Positions 23,000 through 34,625 of a stretch of 64,000 nt of DNA are shown here, piece after piece. The stretch is from positions 13,221,506 to 13,285,505 of the forward strand of contig OY804579.1 of the NCBI GenBank assembly GCA_963680875.1. The letters run 5' to 3'. The notes below the pieces were generated by a model, which saw only the letters and a program-made list of their open reading frames with translations, did not search any database and had not been told where the DNA came from. Source of the DNA: Bathymodiolus brooksi (lineage: Eukaryota > Mollusca > Bivalvia > Mytilida > Modiolidae). Position 1 is the stretch's first letter; every line of letters begins with the position of its first letter. The translations under genes were made by a program, and so were the position numbers.

Positions 23000-24028
23000 G
23001 TAATATATCGTGGTCTTTTTGTGCTCAGTGAGTGGTTGTTCGTTTTGTTGATATTGATGGGATTGTTGATCATCACTGTTTAAAATTTATTTTAAAAAAT
23101 AACTTCCTAAAATGAAAGAGGAAAAAAACAGTTCCAAAATACCACACTGTGGGAACAGTTTCAAAATCCAATAGAAAAACAAAAAAATACCACTATGTCG
23201 GAGCAGTTCCTAAATACAATCGAAAATTAGAGGAAGCAGACATAAAATCAATACACTAAGCACATATACATGACCAATTGGTACAGACAATTCAATGTGG
23301 CGGGGTCAAACTAGTTGGAATGACCAAATCCTTCCTTCTTTATAATATGATCCTGTCATACAAGTATGTATTACTTTAAACGATGAATCGTATCATATAT
23401 TTATAAACCCACTAGAGTAACGGCTTTCTTTTATACCAAATAAAGAAGCAGAATATTCAAATGTGCTATGCAACATTTAATGAAGCTGTAAATATCATAC
23501 CTGGACAAATAGGATCCTGTAGATACACAATCTCTGTTTTTGTGTATTCAGATTATTGATGTTGAATGCCACATTCAACAATATTTCCATTACAGTACTC
23601 TGAACAGTCAAAGTTCTATTTTTTGTGTGGGGCATGAGTGGCGGGATTGCTAAGATCGATGACTTCTAAGCATAAGTCTAACACCTCTAATGTGTGTTCA
23701 CTCCACGATATCCACATGAAGTCTTAAAGTAGCACTATACCAAATGGCTTTACGTCATGAGTTATCGCTCTGGCGTTATAAATGTCATAAACGACCATTT
23801 CAACATTAAATATTCCAAATTTGTAAAGCAAAATATACATACCTCATTAACAACAGGAAGAAAATACAGGCTTTTCATGGGAGATAGATTCGTCAAAATA
23901 AAAAGAAATATTATATTCAAACATTTTTGGAAAAATCTTAAGAGTGTTTGTATTTCTTGTTCATGATCTAATTCTGATTTAAATTAAAGTAAATAATTTC
24001 ATACTGTAATACTTTATTAAGAAAAGTT

Positions 24029-24896
24029 GACTTCTCTTCCCTCTACACAACTATTCCTCACTCTAAGCTGAAGGACAAATTAAGGGAGTTGGTCCAACTG
24101 TGTTTCATAGAAAAGAATGGCCAACGTAGATACAAATACCTTGTGCGAGGAAGGGACAGATCTTATTTTGTTAAAAACCACTGATTCTACCAAAAGATTC
24201 TCTGAAACTGGTATCATCAACATGCTCGAGTGTTTGATTGACAACATATTTGTTATCTTTGGAGGAGGTGTTTTTCAACAGACAGTCGGCATACCTATGG
24301 GTACAAACTGTGCTCCTCTTCTCTGTGACTTGTTCCTTTATTCGTATGAGGCAGACTTCATACAGGGACTTCTCAGGAAAAACGAAAAGAAACTAGCCCG
24401 ATCCTTTAATTTCACGTTCCGCTATATAGATGATGTCCTTTCACTAAATTATTCTAGGTTTGGTGATTTCGTTGATCGTATCTATCCCATTGAGCTTGAA
24501 ATAAAGGATACCACAGAAACATATATGTCTGCTTCATACCTTGACCTACACCTCGAAGTTGACAGTGAAGGTCGATTAAGAACGAAACTTTACGACAAAA
24601 GAGATGATTTCAATTTTCCAATTGTGAACTTTACATTTATATGTAGCAACATTCCAGCAACACCTGCACATGGAGTATATATCTCTCAGTTGATACGATA
24701 TTCCAGAGCTTGTGGTTCCTATCAGGATTTCCTTGATAGAGGGTTGCTGCAAACAAGGAAACTACTGAACCAAGGGTTCCTCTTGGTTAAGTTGAAGTCA
24801 TCACTTCGAAAGTTTTACGGTCGCCACCATGACTTGGTTGACCGTTGTGGAATTACCGTGTCACAAATGACCACCGATATATTCCACTTGTCGTAG
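24029..24896 (+). pseudogene. PLE-B reverse transcriptase in left arm, frameshifted
   Basis: Homology to the PLE-B RT begins around 24029 (SSLYTTIPHSKLKDKLREL). It runs in one frame to FVKNH near 24182, then loses two bases relative to the 15271 copy (HHSDS becomes H-DS). From there it continues in the second frame to HLS and a TAG at 24894-24896. The shifted part keeps GIPMGTNCAPLLCDLF and FRYIDDVLS. The first ~21 residues from the ATG at 24117 are an out-of-frame artefact. It lacks the N-terminal half and nuclease. The partner copy at 29793-30530 shares the same two-base loss, so the lesion preceded the arm duplication. Confidence 0.88.
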
Positions 24897-25215
24897 CCAC
24901 TTCCCGGTCCTTTCCTCATTCATGACTTATCACCGGGTTTGTGACTAAATTAACACGACGGGTGCCGCTAGTGGAGAAGGAACTGCTCACCCTTCCGGAG
25001 CACCTGAGTTCACCCCCGGGTTTTAGTGGAGTTCGTGCTACTCGATCGTTAGTTTTATGTGTATGTTTTGTAGATCGTTGTTTGTCCTTTTTCTTTGGCC
25101 ATTGTGTTGTTTGTCCTTCGTCGATATGCGGATTCTGATTACCCCTTTGGTATCTCCAAACTCTTCTTACGTGCATAAAGGCGGTAAAGTAAAGACCCGT
25201 TTTAAAAAAGAATAG
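24897..25215 (+). mobile_element. PLE-B 3' UTR, left arm
   Basis: This is the same ordered tail as at 16243-16525: acgacgggtgccgctagtgg, acccttccggagcacctgag, ttagtggagttcgtgctact, tggccattgtgttg, ccctttggtatctcc. It ends near 25200, where AT-rich flank begins. A short palindrome gtcgac...gtcgac lies just downstream near 25240. Confidence 0.85.
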
Positions 25216-25789
25216 CATTTACGACATTATATCTGATGTCGACTTATTGTCGACAACGTCAATAGATATAATACAAAGGTTTCTCTGAAAATTGTGATAA
25301 ATTCAATCGAATATTTAAAGAAAAATGCAAGACAAAGATTCAGATTAAACTCCAAATAATAAATTCATGAAAATATATTTGAAATAAGAAAATTCAATGT
25401 AGATATAAACAATTATTGAATGATCATGAACTTTGTTTTGTTTTCTTCTATTATGTTGACAGTGTTGGAAACAGTAAAGAAACTTACAAACAAAATATGA
25501 TTTATGTATATAAATAATTAACATCCATTAAATCATAATTAGTATCCTGAAAAACAAACAGAATCTTGTCAATTACTAAAGGAAAAAAAATAATATAAAA
25601 AAATGTATGCTTTCCGTTTGTTTTTTCCCGTTTTGTTTGTTTGTTCCTCTGTCTACTTAAGCAACTAATAATATTTTATTATTCCATATTAAATTTATGT
25701 GTAAAAATGATACTGAACGTTCACCACAATTATAATTTTCATTAGTTTTTGTATCTAAAGAAGTATTTGTACGAGTAGGGGATACCAAT

Positions 25790-28313
25790 ACGCTAAACAT
25801 TCTACAAATATAACTAGTGACAATAACGGCACTTTATCGAGGAATGTACTTCATGGGGCATTTAGTATTGTTGTCACTAGTTTAACATTTATCAGCGTTG
25901 TTATTTCTTTCGTGATACTTATAACGATCAGAAAGGGTAAAGCTACCAATTTCTTCCAATGTAGAGTTGTAGACAGATTTACAGTGTATACAACTGTATG
26001 TGACCTCTTGTTTTATGCTGTACAGATTCTTTACGACATCCATTTAGGAATAAATGATGGCTACACCCCTTCTATAATCGCCTGTAAAGTATACGGTGTG
26101 CTTACATTAGAATTTGGACTTTCCCAGATTCTGTTGATGGCAGTGACAGTTATATTTGCTTTTTTCCTTGTCTATAGGAATTACCACTTGTCACTAGGTA
26201 GATATGATCTGTTACTTCACACCCCTGTGTTTGAACTACCCCTAGCAGTACTTGTTATAGCAGTAATACTGGACCAGATAGGTAGATATGATCTGTTACT
26301 TCACACTCCTGTGTTTGAACTACCCCTAGCAGTACTTGTTATAGCAGTAATACTGGACCAGATAGGTAGATATGATCTGTTACTTCACACCCCTGTTTTT
26401 GGACTACCTGTAGCAGTACTTGTAATAGCAGTAATACTGGACCAGATACAGTCTAATGTTACTGTTACTTCACATCCCTGTGTTTGGACTACCCCTAGCA
26501 GTACTTGTTATAGCAGTAATACTGGACCAGATAGGTAGATATGATCTGTTACTTCACACCCCTGTGTTTGAACTACCCCTAGCAGTACTTGTTATAGCAG
26601 TAATACTGGACCAGATAGGTAGATATGATCTGTTACTTCACACCCCTGTTTTTGGACTACCTGTAGCAGTACTTGTAATAGCAGTAATACTGGACCAGAT
26701 ACAGTCTAATGTTACTGTTACTTCACATCCCTGTGTTTGGACTACCCCTAGCAGTACTTGTTATAGCAGTAATACTGGACCAGATAGGTAGATATGATCT
26801 GTTACTTCACACCCCTGTTTTTGGACTACCTGTAGCAGTACTTGTAATAGCAGTAATACTGGACCAGATACAGTCTAATGTTACTGTTACTTCACATCCC
26901 TGTGTTTGGACTACCCCTAGCAGTACTTGTTATAGCAGTAATACTGGACCAGATAGGTAGATATGATCTGTTATTTCACACCCCTGTGTTTGGACTACCC
27001 CTAGCAGTACTTGTTATAGCAGTAATACTGGACCAGATAGGTAGATATGATCTGTTACTTCACATCCCTGTGTTTGGACTACCCCTAGCAGTACTTGTTA
27101 TAGCAGTAATACTGGACCAGATACAGTCTAATGTTACTGTTACTTTACATCCCTGTGTTTGGACTACCCCTAGCAGTACTTGTTATAGCAGTAATACTGG
27201 ACCAGATAGGTAGATATGATCTGTTACTTCACATCCCTGTGTTTGGACTACCACTAGCAGTACTTGTTATAGCAGTAATACTGGACCAGATACAGTCTAA
27301 TGTTACTGTTACTTCACATCCCTGTGTTTGGACTACCCCTAGCAGTACTTGTTATAGCAGTAATACTGGACCAGATAGGTAGATATGATCTGTTACTTCA
27401 CATCCCTGTGTTTGGACTACCCCTAGCAGTACTTGTTATAGCAGTAATACTGGACCAGATACAGTCTAATGTTACTGTTACTTCAAACTCCTGTGTTTGG
27501 ACTACCCCTAGCAGGACTTGTTATAGCAGTAATACTGGACCAGATACAGTATAATGTTACTGTTACTTCACACCCCTGTGTTTGGACTACCCCTAGCAGT
27601 ACTTGTTATAGCAGTAATACTGGACCAGATAGGTAGATATGATCTGTTACTTCACACTCCTGTGTTTGGACTACCTCTAGCAGTACTTGTTATAGCAGTA
27701 ATACTGGACCAGATACAGTCTAATGTTACTGTTACTTTACATCCCTGTGTTTGGACTACCCCTAGCAGTACTTGTTATAGCAGTAATACTGGACCAGATA
27801 GGTAGATATGATCTGTTACTTCACACCCCTGTGTTTGGACTACCTCTAGCAGTACTTGTTATAGCAGTAATACTGGACCAGATAGGTAGATATGATCTGT
27901 TACTTCACACCCCTGTGTTTGGACTACCCCTAGCAGTACTTGTTATAGCAGTAATACTGGACCAGATAGGTATATATGATCTGTTACTTCACACTCCTGT
28001 GTTTGGACTACCTCTAGCAGTACTTGTTATAGCAGTAATACTGGACCAGATACAGTCTAATGTTACTGTTACTTTACATCCCTGTGTTTGGACTACCCCT
28101 AGCAGGACTTGTTATAGCAGTAATACTGGACCAGATACAGTCTAATGTTACTGTTACTTCACACTCCTGTGTTTGGACTACCCCTAGCAGTACTTGTTAT
28201 AGCAGTAATACTGGACCAGATAGGTAGATATGATCTGTTACTTCACACCCCTGTGTTTGGACTACTTCTAGCAGTACTTGTTATAGCAGTAATACAGATA
28301 CAGTCTAATGTTA
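25790..28313 (+). pseudogene. Second 7TM receptor copy, start lost, TM4 amplified
   Basis: This copy is homologous to exon 1 of the intact receptor: NITSDNNGTLSRNVLHGAFS, TM1 (VVISFVILITI), RKGKATNFFQ, TM2 ([19 protein letters not shown]), TM3 (GVLTLEFGLSQILLMAV) and YRNYHLSL. The position of the start ATG reads AAA, so the start is lost; the first usable ATG is 25912 inside TM1-equivalent sequence. From 26197 the TM4 codons are repeated about 25 times. The exon then ends in QIQSNVT followed by gtagtgagt, aligned with the intact gene's donor. No TM5-TM7 exon was found; a SINE and the right arm follow. About 600 bp upstream is also shared with the intact gene. The first three TM4 units stay in frame, after which an 85-bp unit shifts the frame. 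Confidence 0.82.
26197..28305 (+). repeat. 84/85-bp satellite made of receptor TM4 codons
   Basis: About 25 tandem units. The 84-bp form (28 codons) encodes GRYDLLLHTPVFGLPLAVLV then IAVILDQI, which is TM4 of the adjacent receptor. The 85-bp form replaces the start by acagtctaatgttactgtta, taken from the exon end QIQSNVT, and shifts the frame by one. The two forms alternate in blocks, giving super-periods of about 169 and 253 bp. The array starts and ends at the exact positions TM4 occupies in the exon, so it grew in situ. Confidence 0.95.
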
Positions 28314-28390
28314 CGTAGTGAGTATTTAGATTGTGTTCTATGTTAAATCTCTATATGTAGTATCTGAAATATGTATAAAAAGTTTGAAGA

Positions 28391-28603
28391 TACCAATGGT
28401 TTGGTTTGTGGTGTTTAACGCCACTTTTAACAATATTTCAGTTATATCGTGGTGGTCAGTTCTGTTGGTGGAGGAAACCCGGGTATCTAGAGAAAACCAC
28501 CGACCGGTCGACGGGGTTCGAACTCACAACTTTAGTGGCGAGAGGTACTGATTGCACAGAAAGTTGTAAATCCAACTACCAGACGATCACGACCACGACG
28601 GCC
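28391..28603 (-). mobile_element. tRNA-derived SINE, family 1
   Basis: This copy has the family 1 blocks, read on the plus strand: tgtttaacgccacttttaac, aatatttcagttatatcgtg, gtggtcagttctgttggtgg, agaaaaccaccgac, ggggttcgaactcacaac, gattgcacag, taaatccaactacc. On the minus strand the tRNA-like head comes first (B-box-like gagttcgaacccc), and the 3' end is gcgttaaacacc. It lies between the receptor copy and the right arm. Confidence 0.75.
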
Positions 28604-28676
28604 CCGAAAAATACCAATGGAATAATGAGAAGCTGTGTAACAATCAAATCCAGTAAAATGTTTCAAGTTGCAATTT

Positions 28677-28960
28677 ATAGAAGGGGTGTAGCCATCATTC
28701 ATTCCTAAATGGATGTCGTAAAGAATCTGTACAGCATAAAGCAAGAGGTCACATACAGTTGTATACACTGTAAATCTGTCTACAACTCACCATTGGAAGA
28801 AATTGGTAGCTTTACCCTTTCTGATCGTTATAAGTATCACGAAAGAAATAGCAACGCTGATAAACGTTAAACTAGCGACAACAATACTAAATGCCCCATG
28901 AAGTACATTCCTCGATAAAGTGCCGTTATATTTGTAGAATGTTTAGCGTATTGGTATCCC
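28677..28960 (-). pseudogene. Third receptor fragment: TM1-TM2 only
   Basis: This is a partial inverted copy of receptor exon 1. Minus-strand codons match the 25.79-kb copy from the lost-start region through TM1 (VVISFVILITI) and TM2 ([18 protein letters not shown]) to DGYTPS. They then break at the inner end of the inverted-repeat arm. There is no TM3-TM7 and no start codon. It exists only as part of the arm duplication. Confidence 0.8.
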
Positions 28961-29569
28961 CTACTCGTACAAATACTTCTTTAGATACAAAAACTAATGA
29001 AAATTATAATTGTGGTGAACGTTCAGTATCATTTTTACACATAAATTTAATATGAAATAATAAAATATTATTAGTTGCTTAAGTAGACAGAGGAACAAAC
29101 AAACAAAACGGGAAAAAAACAAACGGAAAGCATACATTTTTTTATATTATTTTTTTTCCTTTAGTAATTGACAAGATTCTGTTTGTTTTTCAGGATACTA
29201 ATTATGATTTAATGGATGTTAATTATTTATATACATAAATCATATTTTGTTTGTAAGTTTCTTTACTGTTTCCAACACTGTCAACATATTAGAAGAAAAC
29301 AAAACAAAGTTCATGATCATTCAATAATTGTTTATATCTACATTGAATTTTTTTATTTCAAATATATTTTCATGAATTTATTATTTGGAGTTTAATCTGA
29401 ATCTTTGTGTTACATTTTTCTTTAAATATTCGATTGAATTTATCACAATTTTCAGAGAAACCTTTGTATTATATCTATTGACGTTGTCGACAATAAGTCG
29501 ACATCAGATATAATGTCGTAAATGCTATTCTTTTTTTAAAACGGGTCTTTACTTTACCGCCTTTATGCA

Positions 29570-30530
29570 CGTAAGAAGAGTTTGGAGATACCAAAGGGGT
29601 AATCAGAATCCGTATATCGACGAAGGACAAACAACACAATGGCCAAAGAAAAAGGACAAACAACGATCTACAAAATATACACATAAAACTAACGATCGAG
29701 TAGCACGAACTCCACTAAAACCCGGGGGTGAACACAGGTGCTCCGGAAGGGTGAACAGTTCCTTTTCCACTAACGGCACCCGTCGTGCTAATCTAGTTAC
29801 AAACCCGGTGATAAGTCATGAATGAGGAAAGGACCGGGAAGTGGTTACGACAAGCTCTGGAATATCGTATCAACTGAGAGATATATGCTCCATGTGCAGG
29901 TGCTGCTGGAATGTTGCTACATACAAATGTAAAGTTCACAATTGGAAAATTGAAATCATCTCTTTTGTCGTAAAGTTTCGTTCTTAACCGACCCTCACTG
30001 TCAGCTTCGAGGTGTAGGTCAAGGTAGCAAGCAGACCTATCTGTATCTGTGGTATCCTTTACTTCAAGCTCAATCGGATAGATACGATCAGCGAAATCAC
30101 CAAACCTAGAATAATTTAGTGAAAGGACATCATCTATATAGCGGAACGTGAAATTAAAGGATCGGGCTAGCTTCTTTTCGTTTTTCCTGAGAAATCCCTG
30201 TATGAAGTCTGACTCATACGAATAAAGGAACAAGTCACAGAGAAGAGGAGCACAGTTTGTACCCATAGGTATGCCGACTGTCTGTTGAAAAACACCTCCT
30301 ACAAAGATAACAAATATGTTGTCAATCAAACACTCGAGCATGTTGATGATACCAGTTTCAGAGAATCTTTTGGTAGAATCAGTGGTTTTTAACAAAATAA
30401 GATCTGTCCCTTCCTCGCACAAGGTATTTGTATCTACGTTGGCCATTCTTTTCTATGAAACACAGTTGGACCAACTCCCTTAATTTGTCCTTCAGCTTAG
30501 AGTGAGGAATAGTTGTGTAGAGGGAAGAGA
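29570..30530 (-). pseudogene. PLE-B reverse transcriptase and tail, right arm copy
   Basis: This is the minus-strand counterpart of 24029-25215. The RT keeps GIPMGTNCAPLLCDLF and FRYIDDVLS and shares the left arm's two-base loss after FVKNH. Unlike the left copy it lacks 178 bp (left coordinates 24714-24891). The frame therefore passes from SRAC straight into sequence downstream of the normal stop. The deletion ends lie in a cttgt repeat present at both left-arm breakpoints (24709-24713 and 24887-24891), typical of microhomology-mediated deletion. The deleted part contains the RT C-terminus that gave rise to the 60-bp satellite elsewhere. Its 3' UTR occupies about 29570-29850. Confidence 0.85.
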
Positions 30531-31556
30531 AGTAAACTTTTCTTAATAAAGTATTACAATATGAAATTATTTACTTTAATTTAAATCAGAATTAGATCAT
30601 GAACAAGAAATACAAACACTCTTAAGATTTTTCCAAAAATGTTTGAATATAATATTTCTTTTTATTTTGACGAATCTATCTCCCATGAAAAGCCTGTATT
30701 TTCTTCCTGTTGTTAATGAGGTATGAAGATTTTGCTTTCGAAATTTGGGATATTTAATGTTGAAATGGTCGTTTATGACATTTATAACGCTAGAATGATA
30801 ACTCGTGACGTAAAGCCATTTGGTATAGTGCTACTTTAAGACTTCATGTGGATATCGTGGAGTGAACACACAATAGAGGGGTTAGACTTATGCTTAGAAG
30901 TCATCGATCTTAGCAATCCCGCCACTCATGCCCCACACAAAAAATAGAACTTTGACTGTTCAGAGTACTGTAATGGAAATATTGTTGAATGTGGCATTCA
31001 ACATCAATAATCTGAATACACAAAAACAGAGATTATGTATCTACATGATCTTATTTTCCAGGTATGATATTTACAGCTTCATTAAATGTTGCATAGCACA
31101 TTTGAATATTCTGCTTCTTTATTTGGTATATAAGAAAGCTGTTACTCTAGTGGGTTTATAAATATATGATACGATTCATCGTTTAAAGTAATACATACTT
31201 GTATGACAGGATCATATTATAAAGAAGGAAGGATTTGGTCGTTGCAACTAGTTTGACCCCGCCACATTGAATTGCCTGTACCAATTGGTCATGTATATGT
31301 GCTTAGTGTATTGATTTTATGTCTGCTTCCTCTAATTTTCGATTGTATTTTGGAACTGTTCCAACAGTGTGGTATTTTTTTGTTTTTGTTTTGGATTTTG
31401 AAACTGTTCCGACTATGTGGTATTTTGGAACTGTTTTTTTCCTCTTTCATTTTAGGAAGTTATTTTTGAAAGTAAATTTTAAACAGTGATGATCAACAAT
31501 CCCACCAATATCAACAACACGAACAACCACTCACTGAGCACAAAAAGACCACGATA

Positions 31557-32447
31557 TATTACATTAGAAATCTATGTCCTGACTTGGAACAAGCACAAAG
31601 ACCACTGACATTGGAAATCTATGTCCTGGCTTGGCAGAGGCACAAAGACCACTGACATTGGAAATCTATGTCCTGGATTGGGACAGGCACAAAGACCACT
31701 GACATTGGAAATCTATGTCCTGCCTTGGGACAGGCACAAAGACCACTGACAATTGAAATCTATGTCCTGGCTTGGGAGAGGCACAAAGACCACTGGCATT
31801 GGAAATCTATGTCCTGACTTGGGACAGGCACAAAGACCACTGACATTGGAAATCTATGTCCAGACTTGGGACAGGCACAAAGACCACTGACACCGGAATT
31901 CTATGTCATGGCTTGGGACAGGCACAAAGACCACTGACATTGGAAATCTATGTCCCGGCTTGGGACAGGCACAAAGATCACTGACATTGGAAATCTATGT
32001 CCTGGCTTGGGACAGGCACAAAGACCACTGACATTGGAAATCTATGTCCTGGCTTGGCAGAGGCACAAAGACCACTGACATTGGAAATCTATGTCCTGCC
32101 TTGGGACATTCACAAAGACCACTGACAATGGAAATCTATATTCTGGCTTGGGAGAGACACAAAGACCACTGACATTGGAAATCTATGTCATGGCTTGGGA
32201 CAGGCATAAAGACCACTGACATTGGAAATCTATGTCCTGGCTTGGGACAGGCACAAAGAACAGTGACATTGGAAATCTATGTCCTGGCTTGGCAGAGGCA
32301 CAAAGACCACTGACATTGGAAATCTATGTCCTGGCTTGGGACAGGCATAAAGACCACTGACATTGGAAATCTATGTCCTGGCTTGGGAGAGGCACAAAGA
32401 CCACTGACATTGGAAATCTATGTCCTGGCTTGGGACAGGCACAAAGG
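31557..32447. repeat. 47-bp satellite, outer part of right arm
   Basis: About 19 units, the reverse complement of the 22187-22999 array (core tggaaatctatgtcctggct, then tgggacaggcacaaagacca). The far side continues as gtgtagtggggttaaccatg, the presumed parent dispersed repeat, to roughly 32640. Confidence 0.93.
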
Positions 32448-32639
32448 TGTAGTGGGGTTAACCATGTTTATGGGAATCCAACCCTCCACTCTTGATAATA
32501 CTGGATCTCCAACGGCAGTATATATAAACAACGATAAAAGAACATGTGCAGATTCATAACATAAACATCTCCTCATGCATTCGCAATGTGCTCTATCAGA
32601 ACCGATCTCCTCAAGCAGGAAAACGAGAAAATTGACAGT

Positions 32640-33300
32640 TTGTAGATTTATCTAGACTTCAATTTACTTCTGACGAATCGGAATTTATCCCCGATTACAT
32701 TTAGACTCCCATGATGAAAAAATATTGAAAATTTAACTTGCATCTTTGTCAAGAACAACTTAGAAATGTAAGAGTGTCACAATTTTCGTCATGTTTTTCG
32801 TGGGACGATTGATTTTGCGAGAGTTACACTTCATATACAAGAATAAACTATACATGTTTCTAATCGTGAAAGCATTCGCCACAGCATAGCATTCTCTGAT
32901 TTTACAATATTCGAGCAGTAAAAAGGAAAATTGCAATTTTTGACATGTACATACCTTGCGAAGCGTCTTCGTGAACTCTCCTCCACCAAAACCGGAAGTT
33001 ATCCTCACGAATTTCTTTGCAGAACCAACTGTTCTGCTTGTGCCGATTACCAGCCGTGATTGTATATCATTGTTTGTTCTTTTGTCCTTTTTAATTTGGT
33101 CATTATAGTCTGTCATTTTTAGACTTAAATCTTCTGATTACCTTTTTGTCACCTTCAAACCTTCCAGTCCTTTTTCGACTTACGGCTTCTGAATGCCCTT
33201 TTGGTATCTTTGAACCTTTCTGAGCTCTATGTTTATTCTGTTTTGTTACTTTAATCACTTTGATTCTTTCTGCCTCCAATAAAAACACAACATTATTTTA
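32640..33300. other. Non-coding stretch with PLE-B-like tail remnants
   Basis: No gene was recognised. Around 33070-33235 the plus strand reads like two degenerate copies in tandem of the last part of the PLE-B 3' UTR: ttgtcctttttaatttggtc, cttctgattacctttttgtc, then tttttcgacttacggcttct, gcccttttggtatctttgaa. The ORFs crossing it are not protein-like. Confidence 0.5.
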
Positions 33301-34380
33301 TATTTAATTTCTCATTTTATTCAGTAGCAACAAATGTACATAAACATAAATCACTTCCTCAGACAAAACTTGTTCTACCTAACCAACTAGCAGTGGTGTA
33401 TACGTCCAATAAACATTCTAGAACAAGCTGCTAAAGAAGTACTAAATATTGAACTCCTAAATAAATAACAATAAAATACATGGTCAATAACTTGTAATAA
33501 ATATGTAACACAACCTTATTTGTTTATGTATTTACTGTCATAGCAACATGGACACAGACAGTCCATACTAGAAATGATGAATTATAACTTAAATATATTT
33601 TATGTAATTTTATAATGATAATAATGATGAAAGGGCAATTCTATGATTACTTTAAGTTACGAGTCATGGTAATAGTGGCGTTAAGTTATTACTTTAAAAT
33701 ATGAGTCATGGTGATAGTGGCATTCTATAATTACTTTAAGATACGAGTCATTATGATAAGGGCATTAAATAATTACCTAAAAATAGGTGTCATGATTCTC
33801 ATTGAAGATACTACTGTCAATACAAGCATACATGTAAAAAAAAACTAAAAAAACCAAAACATGGTTTATGTAATAAAAAAGTAGATATCTAATTTAGTGT
33901 GCACTGTACATTTCTAGAATTACCAAATATACATAAAAAGTTACAATTGCCAATTTTTACAATTATCCTTTATCATAAAAATTGTGGAAATGATGGCTTA
34001 AAAAAAAAAAAAAAAAAAAGCTAATGAAATACATGTTACCAACTTTTTTACTTAAAGGGGCATTATCTGCCAAAATCGTAAATTTTTGTTACCCATAAAA
34101 ACTATCAGATATGATCGATGCCTTAATAAAACGTATTTCTGTAACTTATAAATGTTATGAAATGTACGTGCATCGGGGGAAAAAAGGTGCAACTGCTCGT
34201 GTTTTGAGTTTGATCAAGAAATGGACGCCATCTTATTAATTATCGGCATTGTTTACGGAGTTTGCCGAATCGTCATTTTTTAAATGGTGGTTTACGTGAA
34301 ATAATTCCTTTTACAAATACAGTAGTTCTCTTTTTTATAAGGACACTTACATCAAAGACCAACCCTCTCACCAGGCCAGA
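33300..34380. other. AT-rich stretch with a short tandem repeat
   Basis: No gene was seen. About 33640-33790 has three degenerate ~57-bp units (attactttaag/aaatacgagtcatggt, gatagtggcatt). An A-run of about 18 lies at 34000-34019. From about 34060, gggcattatctgccaaaatc resembles the start of a dispersed repeat, but I could not define its ends. Confidence 0.5.
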
Positions 34381-34382
34381 TT

Positions 34383-34625
34383 TCATTGATTGATTGATTG
34401 ATGTTTTTGGTGTTTAATGCCACTTTCAGCAATATTTCAGCTATATCATGGCGACCAGTTTTAGTGGTGGAAGAAGCCAGAGTACCCGGAGAGAACCATC
34501 AACCATGGGCAAGCAACTGGTAAACTCAATCACTTACGGCTGCGAGTCGAGTGCACCCTTTTTTGTAATTTACAAAGCCAGGTGATAGGCTTGTATGAGT
34601 TGTTAGGTATTCCAACTACCTAACT
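34383..34625 (-). mobile_element. tRNA-derived SINE, family 1, with tRNA-like head
   Basis: This is the most complete family 1 copy. On the minus strand the head gggtccgggtggctcaatga has an A-box-like tggctcaatgagttag. The body contains ctcactcgactcgcagccg-like sequence, and the 3' end is gcattaaacaccaaaaacat, followed by an atca-type tail (ttgattgattgattgatg on the plus strand). The polarity and tail support a Pol III SINE. The head has been amplified into the adjacent 34-bp array. Confidence 0.7.

Larger units (their letters stand above)
22187..26078 (+). repeat. Large inverted repeat, left arm (~3.9 kb)
   Basis: This arm is the near-exact reverse complement of 28675-32447. In order it holds the 47-bp satellite, about 1 kb of unique-looking AT-rich DNA (23000-24028), the broken PLE-B RT and tail, about 500 bp of receptor 5' flank, and receptor codons up to ctacaccccttctataa. 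There the homology stops. Spot checks (for example 25421-25480 against its partner) show only single-base differences. The loop is about 2.6 kb. Confidence 0.9.
28675..32447 (-). repeat. Large inverted repeat, right arm (~3.8 kb)
   Basis: This arm is the reverse complement of 22187-26078. It begins inside receptor codons (ttatagaaggggtgtagcc) and runs out through receptor 5' flank, PLE-B tail and RT, and unique AT-rich DNA into the 47-bp satellite. It differs from the left arm by a 178-bp deletion in the RT and by satellite copy number, plus scattered single-base changes. Confidence 0.9.

Noticed and set aside
26456..28145. Several overlapping plus-strand ORFs in the TM4 array as separate membrane proteins
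   Set aside because: They are the same repeat read from internal ATGs created by the 85-bp unit, and the frame changes at each such unit.
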